From assembly GCF_037176765.1 (NCBI RefSeq), contig NC_090028.1:24500827-24564826 (forward strand): a stretch of DNA of 64,000 nt, given 5' to 3'. This document shows, in pieces, positions 58,201 to 64,000 of the stretch (position 1 is its first letter; every line of letters starts with the position of its first letter). A program made the translations under genes and the position numbers. Below the pieces are notes generated by a model that saw only the letters and a program-made list of their open reading frames with translations, searched no databases and was not told the origin of the DNA. The DNA is from Anolis sagrei (taxonomy: Eukaryota > Chordata > Lepidosauria > Squamata > Anolidae).

Positions 58201-61200
58201 CACTATTGATTTAATGCAGTGGTTCCCAACCTTTTTTTAACGGGGACCACTTTGACCAGAGACCATTTGACCAGGGACCAATTTCCAGCTTAAGGATTAC
58301 GAATCCGTTTTTGTTCAACTTTAGATTTGGTTTGTTTATTTGGGGTGCTGATTCAGAAAATTGCATTGGATAGACGACATCAGTTCTGGTTTCTGATACA
58401 GAGCATATGTCACCCAGTAGTCGCCATCTGCTTGCCCACAGACAGGGGCGGCTCGTCCATTACGCGAAGTAAGCGGTCGCAGAACACTTTTTTTTGTCAG
58501 GGGCGCAGAGGCGCCTCTGTAAATGCCCCTCGACCGTGACTTGAGGAGCGCCCCCTCAGCTCACAACAGCCCTAGCAGTCTGGGGGGAGCCTCGGCTTTC
58601 TTGCCTCACTGCCGGGCGATCCTCTTCCCAAAGGAGCCGGGCCCTTGAGCCTCGCCTAGCCCCTCTCGTTCCTGCTCCACCTGGCCACCGGGTGTGCGAG
58701 CAGAGCCGGCGCTCAATCGTTCGATCCCTTCCCCATGACCGGCTCCCTTTCCCGATCCCCCGGCGCTCCACCCGCCTCCTCTCCTTTCCCCAATACGCGG
58801 GTGGACCAAGGGGCGGAGCTGCCACGTCTGGCCTGCTTCGGGTCCAGAGGTGTGTCTGAAGACCCCAGCGTGCGCACCAAAAGTCGCCTCTTCTCCTGAA
58901 GGTAGGCGCATTGGTCCCAATGGCTGAAGAGAGAGAGAGAGAAAGAGAGAGAGAGACCTCCTCCGGCTGGAGGTATCTCCCACCTCCACTCCCTCCTTTG
59001 TTTTTGTGCCTACCTTCCGGAAAGGTGGGCATCTCCACCTCTCTCTCTGTCTCTCTCTCTGTCGGTCCCAATGACTGAGGAGAAAGTCAGGAGAAGAGGT
59101 GACTTTCGGTGCACATGCCTCCGGACCCAAAGCGGGCCAGGCAAGGGAGCAAATGCAGCAAGTGTAGTTACTGGGATGTATAGTTCACCTACAATCAAAG
59201 AGCATTCTGAACTCCACCAATGATGGAATTGAACCAAATATGGCACATAGAACTCCCACGACAAACAGAAAATATATATCAATGATTAGTTGAGGGGGGC
59301 GCCAAAATACTGTTTGCTTACCGTTGAAAATTACCTAGGGCCACCTCTGCCCACAGAAACCCGTATTGAATAATCTAGAGCTGATGTGGTAGTAGTCATT
59401 TTTCATGGGTAGTCAGCTCTCCCCTCCCAGCATCCCCGTTGCCTCGGCACTATTTATTTATTTATTTATTTATTTATGACTTTTCTATGCTGCCCTTCTC
59501 ACCCTGAAGAGGACTCAAAGCAGCTTACAAGTTATTTGTACAAGTTATTAGATTGGCTTACAAGTTATTAGATTGGTATATAAGAGGGTTTTACAAGACC
59601 AGTCGCTCTCGTTGCTGTGTGGTTTCGAGACAATGGTGTAGAAATGCTGAGGCCACAGGTCATATTTTCGTTCTTGTGGACCACAGGTGGTCCACGGACC
59701 GCGGGTTGGGAACCATTGATTTAATGAATAGAATAGGATTGCCTTATTTGTCATTGTGCTAGTTCACAACAAAATTGCATGCATTTTCCCGCACACATCA
59801 CAAAACCACACACCCATACTCCCACCACCACCTCACAGCCCCCAATGCCACATCATAGAATCATAGAATCCTAGAGTTGGAAGAGACCTGGTGGGCCATA
59901 CAGTCCAACCCCATTCTATCAAAAAGCAGAAAATCACATTCACGGCACCCCTGACAGATGGCCATCCATCCTCTTTTTAGGCTTGGGCGGTTTCATTCGT
60001 TAATTTTGTAATTCGTTATTAATTCGTATTTAAATTAGCTTACGATCCAATATTGAGCCATGCAGGAATTGTGTGAGGAGTAATAAAGATTCGAAACAAT
60101 TTTTTCAATTTATTTCGTAATTATTTCGAAATTATTTCGTAATTATTTCGTAATTATTTTCGCATGTCTGGTGCAAGTTTTATAGTTGTTGTTTGTTTTA
60201 TCACACCAACAGTCAACAACAGAGGGAGAGGGAAGCTTCAGAAGTTCCTCCTGCCCCATTTGGAGGTTTTTTAAACATATTGTGCAATCTCATCAGTCAT
60301 TAACGAATCGATTCGTAATTTTACGAAATTTCGTAAATTTTGAATTTTTTTAAAGGAAAATTTTGGAATTATTAAAAAAATGAAATGCAAGGACCCCCTA
60401 AAAACGAAACGAGTTTAGAACCAAATTTTTCCGTGGTTACCCAAGCCTACCTCTTTTTAAAAGCCTCCAAAGGAGCCCCCACCACAAATATCAAGTTCAA
60501 TGCGAATTTGACAACTTGCTTGGGAACCATGGGGGTTGTGGTGTCACAAAGTCTCTAGACTTCTTTGCCAAGGAGTGCTGGTGCCTCACCAAACTAAAAA
60601 TCCCAGGATACCATGGCAGTTAAAGTAGTGCCAAACTGCATTAATTCTACAGTGTAGATGCACCCTGGGAGAAGCTGCCATTGTGAGCTGCTCCCCATCT
60701 AATAGACCGGTCTCCATTTCTGGCATGCAGCCAAACAGCATGGCATCTCTATCAACAGGCTCACCTCCTTTTTACATCGAGAGTGAAATACTCATTTCGA
60801 ACATATTGGTTTCAGTAGTCAATATGCAGATGTTTCATTGCAAGCAAAACAACCAGAAATTTCCTCTGGAAGTCCCCCAAGAGTTGAAGGCATCAATGAT
60901 CAGGGGAGCCAAATGAGTGAAAGAGAGAGTTCACACAGGATCTAACGTGGAGGTGGCGGAGGTGCCCACACGCCTGATGTTTGCATCATGGCATCATCAT
61001 GTGACCTTTGCTTTGGCTCTCAGCATTGACTGCAATTAACCTATCATCTTTCCGTCTCATCTCCGCTCTCTTTCTTTTCATTATTTCTTCGCTTATTTGC
61101 AAACCAAATTCAAAAGCTACACTGACTTGAACAAACCAGAAGTCATGACTCCACATTATTCAAAACCCAAATTCAAAAAAGTATTGCACTGAAAAACAGA

Positions 61201-62745
61201 AAAAGAATACTATGCAATCATCCTGTTCTATTATTATATTTACTATGATTATAATTATGAATCTCTGTGTGTATATCTATGTATGTATGTATGTATGTAT
61301 GTGTATATATATATATTTCTGTATCCCGCTTTAATCTCTGTGATTAAGACAGGAGTATAAGAATAGGATATAGTGTCTAGATCCAGGGAAGTCTTGCTAC
61401 TGCTCTATTTTGCCTTGGTTAGACCACACTTGGAATACTATGTCCAATTCTGGGCACCACAATTGAAGAGAGATATTGTCAAGCTGGAATGATATAGTCA
61501 AGCTGAAATAACCTTTTACAGAGGCTTTCTCCTTGGAAAGATTTGTTCAGATGGGCGTTGCCATTGCCTTCCTCTGAGGCTGAGAGAGAGTGACTTGCCC
61601 CAAGAGATATTGACAAGCTGGAATGTGTCCAGAGGAGGGCGACTAAAATGATCAAGGGTCTGGAGAACAAGCCCTATGAGGAGCGACTTAAAGAGCTGTG
61701 CATGTTTAGCCTGCAGAAGAGAAGACTGAGAGGAGATATGAAGCCATGTATAAATATGTAAGAGGAAGCCACAGGGAGGAGGGAACAAGCTTCCTTTCTG
61801 CTTCCCTGGAGATTAGGACGCGAAACAATGGCTTCAAACTACAAGAAAGGAGATTCCATCTGAACATGAGGAAGAACTTCCTGACTGTGAGAGCCGTTCA
61901 GCAGTGGAACTCTCTGCCTCGGAGTGTGGTGGAGGCTCCTTCTTTGGAAGCTTTTAAACAGAGGCTGGATGGCCATCTGTCAGGAGTGATTTGAATGCAA
62001 TATTCCTGCTTCTTGGCAGGGGGTTGGACTGGATGGCCCATGAGGTCTCTTCCAACTCTTTGATTCTATGATTCTATGTAGAAAAAAAGTAGTTGGCTTG
62101 GGCCAACTTCGGCCCTCCAAGTGTGTTTTGGACTTCAAGTTGAAGTCCAAAACACCTGGAGTACCCCAGTTTGCCCATGTCTGCTGTAGATATAGAAAAG
62201 ACACCAAAAAGCACAGCTATTGTCTTGGAACCAGCCAAACTAGCAGTCAAAATGACCCAGTGCCACTTCTGGATCGGCAAAGCCCAGCAGCAAGGACAGC
62301 TGGAGGAGAGATCTCTTTGCAATTGCCCATTTCTACATGCTATAAAGATTGCCCTGGACTTCCAAAAGGAGTCCCAAAGTTGGAGCACCAAAGCCAGCTT
62401 ACCTCCTTTAGCAAAGTCGATTCGTATTCCTGCAGCTGCTCCTGGAAGCCGAAGTTGGGGCTGACGTAGGAGCGGACGGCTTTGGTGGCGGCCAGGCACT
62501 CTTCCCAGCCGAAGTCAGTCACGGTCATGAGGTAGGCCACCAAAAGAGTGGTGCTGCGGGAGACTCCGGCCAAGCTGCAGCAGCAAAACCAGAGATGCGA
62601 CATCCCCAGTGATGCCCAAAGGAAAAGGACACTCCCGCAAGGAAGTTCTGCCTAAAATGAGGTTGCTCACCAGTGAATGAGGCATCCTCCACCGTGCAGT
62701 CGGCATTCATGAATGAACCTGATGCTCTCCTTAAAATGCTGTATC
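52086..62745 (-). CDS. DUSP22-like dual-specificity phosphatase, 3' three coding exons (5' part beyond right edge)
   Basis: Small atypical dual-specificity phosphatase of the DUSP15/DUSP22 (JSP1) group, which dephosphorylate Ser/Thr and Tyr residues in kinase pathways such as JNK. Visible parts: helix [19 protein letters not shown], the catalytic loop HC-LAGVSRS (HCx5R), the general [11 protein letters not shown] block and C-terminal Q/E-rich tail. The active-site Cys codon is split by an intron (TG|C). Exon layout equals that of human DUSP22 (HC|LAG, then Q|YRQW), but residues differ at about one third of positions in the catalytic exon and the tail is longer, so it is probably a paralogue rather than DUSP22 itself. 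Exons for the N-terminus (MGNGM...) are not found up to 64000. It lies upstream of IRF8 on the same strand. Confidence 0.9.
52598..52752 (+). mobile_element. tRNA-related SINE fragment
   Basis: AAGGTAAAGGTTGTCCCCTGA, CTGACTCTGGGGTGTGGTGC, CATGTGGCCGGCATGACTGC. Confidence 0.8.
52793..52910 (-). mobile_element. L2-tail/SINE fragment
   Basis: TTTTTACCCCGCCCTTCTCA, CCCTGAAGGGGGGATTCAGA. Confidence 0.65.
53268..53355. mobile_element. hAT CAGG-type MITE, deleted
   Basis: GCATAGGCCAACTTCGGCCC to GAAGTTGGCCCATGCCTG; both ends kept, centre shortened. Confidence 0.75.
53743..54314 (+). mobile_element. Non-autonomous Helitron
   Basis: Starts TCTATATAAATAAAGAAG and ends GGCCACAGCAACGCGTGGCA, GGGTACGGCTAG: TC start, GCCAC/GTGGC hairpin about 10 bp before CTAG, no target duplication. 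Interior holds the module shared with hAT elements. 572 bp, no helicase coding. Confidence 0.85.
54315..54785 (-). mobile_element. CR1 LINE 3' end
   Basis: Minus frame [48 protein letters not shown]. Older, with small deletions. Confidence 0.9.
54915..55178. repeat. Inverted duplication of CR1 ORF1 end plus pseudo-LTR-like core
   Basis: 54918-55022 and 55068-55175 are reverse complements (GTGCATCTCACACAAGTAGG, TTTTGCTCAAAGACT, AACCTGCATTTGTGGCAGCC) around a 45-bp centre with ATATATAAACCC. Confidence 0.85.
55137..56130 (-). mobile_element. CR1 ORF1 (SGNH esterase-like domain)
   Basis: Two overlapping minus frames: [17 protein letters not shown] (GxS block) and [20 protein letters not shown] (GxND block), [25 protein letters not shown]; the end [18 protein letters not shown]-like lies near 55190. 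This is the esterase domain of CR1 ORF1p. One frame shift between the two. Confidence 0.9.
56135..56600 (-). mobile_element. tRNA-derived SINE with LINE tail, inside CR1 ORF1
   Basis: Minus strand: GGCGCAGCTGGCTGAGTGTC (A box), GAGTTCGAAGCCAGCC (B box-like), central core, then tail GAGTCCCCTGAGGGGTGAGA and AAATAAATAAATA. Confidence 0.82.
56600..57900. other. No gene recognised; 5' part may be more CR1 ORF1
   Basis: 56600-56760 resembles coiled-coil-like sequence on minus ([17 protein letters not shown]-type); the rest has no family motif. The 124-aa plus ORF at 57101 is unexplained. Confidence 0.3.
57905..58150 (-). mobile_element. L2-tail/SINE fragment
   Basis: TATACCCCGCTACCATCTCC, GTGTGGCTTACAAGAGGCCA. 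Confidence 0.7.
58217..59718. mobile_element. hAT (Charlie-like) element hosting another hAT and a LINE tail
   Basis: Ends CAGTGGTTCCCAACC / GGTTGGGAACCATTG; 8-bp duplication ATTTAATG at 58209-58216 and 59719-59726. Own sequence is 58217-58442 and 59358-59718; the middle is the 58443-59349 element; 59450-59580 is a LINE tail. Confidence 0.93.
58443..59349. mobile_element. hAT-type element (CAGGGGCGGC ends) with GC-rich cargo
   Basis: Ends CAGGGGCGGCTCGTCC / GGGCCACCTCTG, 8-bp duplication CCCACAGA at 58435-58442 and 59350-59357. Same family as 33885-34177 but 600 bp longer: 58540-59150 is CpG-rich with (GA)n and (CT)n tracts. Confidence 0.93.
59850..60510 (-). mobile_element. CR1 3' end split by a MITE
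   Basis: CATAGAATCATAGAATCCTA, GTCCAACCCCATTCT, GATGGCCATCCATCCTCTTTT, resuming at CTCTTTTTAAAAGCCTCCAA. Confidence 0.88.
59978..60449. mobile_element. hAT-like MITE (TAGGCTTGGG ends), AT-rich interior
   Basis: 8-bp duplication CCTCTTTT at 59970-59977 and 60450-60457; ends TAGGCTTGGGCGG / TTACCCAAGCCTA. Interior repeats TTTCGTAATTA many times. Confidence 0.9.
61280..61313. repeat. (ATGT)n/(AT)n microsatellite
   Basis: Short run. Confidence 0.85.
61370..62080 (+). mobile_element. CR1 LINE 3' end with a 110-bp insert
   Basis: [20 protein letters not shown]-like start, then insert 61500-61612 (reverse of 26400-26490), then [20 protein letters not shown] and the 82-aa frame [40 protein letters not shown]; ends TTGATTCTATGATTCTATG. 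Confidence 0.92.
62095..62185. mobile_element. hAT CAGG-type MITE, deleted
   Basis: TTGGGCCAACTTCGGCCCTC and CCCAGTTTGCCCATGTCTG are its ends with a shortened palindrome. Confidence 0.75.
62403..62574 (-). CDS. DUSP22-like exon: catalytic P-loop and following helices
   Basis: 172 nt: completes the catalytic Cys, then [57 protein letters not shown]. Arg of HCx5R is present. Acceptor TTGCTGCTGCAG|C, donor GAG|GTAAGC, phase 0. Confidence 0.96.
62671..62745 (-). CDS. DUSP22-like exon: helix and HC of active site
   Basis: 75 nt: G|ATA CAG ... CAC TG, encoding [24 protein letters not shown] and the first two bases of the catalytic Cys codon. Human DUSP22 has LTRHFKESIKFIHECRLRG here. Acceptor TTTTTCCAG|GA, donor ACTG|GTGAGC. 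Confidence 0.93.
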
Positions 62746-62854
62746 CTGGAAAAACAGAAGAAAAAACTTCATTGTTTGCCTAAATTCATTGCCTCTCAAC
62801 TGATGAACCTAAGTTGTTTTCTAGCTTGCAGCACCGAGCATTGGTCTCCAAGCA

Positions 62855-62896
<42 letters not shown>

Positions 62897-62899
62897 GTT

Positions 62900-63265
62900 T
62901 GGATTATAGATGTCGCCATATCAGGCGACAGTTACATTGAGGAAAAACAACATGAAAAACTCAGCCGTGATCGAGACTTCAAAATTGAACTGCAAAGGCT
63001 CTGGCATAAACCAGTCCAGATGGTCCCAGTGGTAATCGGCACATTGGGTGCAGTGCCAAAAATCTTAGCCGGCATTTGGAAACAAATTGACAAAATCACA
63101 ATCTGTCCACTGCAAAAGGCCACCTTACTTGGATCTGCGCGCATCATTTGAAAATGCATCACACAGTCCTAAACGCTTGGGAAGTGTTCAGCTTGTGATT
63201 TTGTGATAAGAAATCCAGCATATAGATCTCATTTGCTGTATCATACTGTGTTTTTGTGTCAGTAA

Positions 63266-63268
<3 letters not shown>
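62900..63268 (+). mobile_element. R4-type LINE 3' end between (AAT)n tracts
   Basis: IIDVAISGDSYIEEKQHEKL-like, SRDRDFKIELQRLWHKPVQM, VPVVIGTLGAVPKILAGIWK, LQKATLLGSARII: R4/R2-type REL endonuclease end. Preceded by (AAT)n 62856-62895 and followed by (AAT)n 63266-63295. Confidence 0.88.
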
Positions 63269-63297
<29 letters not shown>

Positions 63298-63299
63298 AC

Positions 63300-63745
63300 T
63301 TTATTTACATTCCGCTCTATCTCCCCTAGGGGACTCTGAATGGATTACTGTATACACATGTATAGGCAAAAATTCAATGCCTTTTTATACAGTGAACAAC
63401 AATGACATACAATACACAAACAAAGGCAAAGGTTTCCCTTTTAAACTCCAGTGTCTGTTGCTAGTTCTCCAACCTCCATGGGGAGGTGCTCTTGTTCTAA
63501 GGACCCTGTTGTCTGTAAACCCCTCCTGGTTGTGTGTTGTCGGCACAGCTACATGGATACCTTTTACATTCCACGGAGGTAGTACCTATTGATCTACTCA
63601 CATTTGCATGTTTTCAAACTGTTAAGTTGGCAGGATCTAGGGCTAACAGTGGGAGCTCACCTTAACCCACGGCTTCAAACTGCCAGCCTTCCGTTCAGCA
63701 GGTTTTATGGAGCTAGCAGTTTAATCCGCTGCGCTACCACAGGTT
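63300..63745 (-). mobile_element. tRNA-derived SINE with LINE-type tail
   Basis: Minus strand: CCTGTGGTAGCGCAGCGGAT (A box), then body with GTGAGTAGATCAATAGGTAC, ending at the GAGTCCCCTAGGGGAGATAG tail. Confidence 0.8.
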
Positions 63746-63876
63746 AAAGATTAGCTTCCAAGTACTGTAGCCTCCAGCATGTCACAGATGAAATCCAGGA
63801 TGCATGTGGTCAAGCAATATCAGAGTGTGGTCAAGAGGGCAAAAGGGATCAATGAGGAAGAAAACATCATCTAGGA

Positions 63877-64000
63877 CAATGTTTCTCAACCTTGCCGCAA
63901 CCCCTTAATACAGTTCCTCATGTTGTGGTGACCCCCAACCATAACATTATTTTCGTTGCTACTTCATAACTGTAATTTTGCTATAGTAAGAATCGTAATG
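63877..64000 (+). mobile_element. SPIN hAT 5' end, running off the window
   Basis: CAATGTTTCTCAACCTTGCC, CAACCCCTTAATACAGTTCC, GTTGTGGTGACCCCCAACCA, TTTCGTTGCTACTTCATAAC. The cleanest SPIN match in the window. Confidence 0.93.

Noticed and set aside
58556-59130. 171- and 174-aa minus ORFs in GC-rich DNA
   Set aside because: Inside a hAT element, Arg/Gly-rich, two overlapping frames equally open as expected from high GC; no motif.
62746-64000. N-terminal exons of the DUSP22-like gene
   Set aside because: Looked for MGNGM..ILPGLY and YLCIPAAD-like codons on the minus strand; only repeats found, so the 5' exons are outside the window.

Overview
This window is vertebrate nuclear DNA, most likely from a squamate reptile (lizard). 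Two host genes lie on the minus strand inside a very repeat-rich landscape. The mix of LINE classes (CR1, L2, L1, BovB/RTE, R4-type, a jockey-like family), Penelope-like elements with a GIY-YIG endonuclease, SPIN-type and other hAT elements, Helitrons, mariner and tRNA-derived SINEs is what is known from lizard genomes of the Anolis kind. BovB plus SPIN plus Helitron in one locus points the same way. I could not run any search, so the species is an inference.

Host genes. (1) IRF8 (interferon regulatory factor 8) is complete in its coding part: eight coding exons between 33367 and 12881, all with AG/GT borders and compatible phases, joining to a 423-residue protein (human IRF8: 426). One exon is only 48 nt and two or three others are too short to stand out as ORFs. 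A GC-richer, repeat-free stretch at about 39.03-39.32 kb with CCAAT motifs and a TTCNNNGAA (GAS/STAT-type) palindrome is the likely promoter and untranslated exon 1. (2) A DUSP22-like dual-specificity phosphatase lies upstream of IRF8 on the same strand. Its last three coding exons (62745-62671, 62574-62403, 52292-52086) are visible; the 5' exons lie beyond the right edge. In human, DUSP22 sits upstream of IRF4, the IRF8 paralogue, in the same order and orientation, so this pair looks like the second copy of an old IRF-DUSP22 linkage.

Layout. 0-12.1 kb: downstream of IRF8, repeats only (L1, Penelope, CR1, jockey-like LINE, L2, hAT MITE, probable LTR). 12.1-39.3 kb: IRF8, with introns carrying an 850-bp polypurine tract, TATC microsatellites, a deeply nested DNA-transposon/Penelope stack (17.37-19.19 kb), a SPIN-type hAT, L2/CR1 pieces and, in intron 1, a 3.7-kb composite satellite made of about 23 LINE-tail plus (AAT)n units. 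39.3-49.9 kb: intergenic, with nested LINEs, R4 tails, a probable solo LTR, BovB, a 58-bp minisatellite. 49.9-62.75 kb: DUSP22-like gene, its probable 3' UTR (invaded by a LINE) and a 10-kb last intron with a Helitron, CR1 ORF1, and a hAT inside a hAT. 62.75-64 kb: upstream intron of the DUSP22-like gene with R4, SINE and SPIN pieces.

The most unusual signals are: the IRF8/DUSP22-like paralogon; the LINE-tail/microsatellite satellite; one cargo module shared by three different DNA-transposon terminus types (SPIN-like hAT, a CAGGGGCGGC hAT, and a Helitron); and intact hammerhead-ribozyme-like cores in Penelope pseudo-LTRs.
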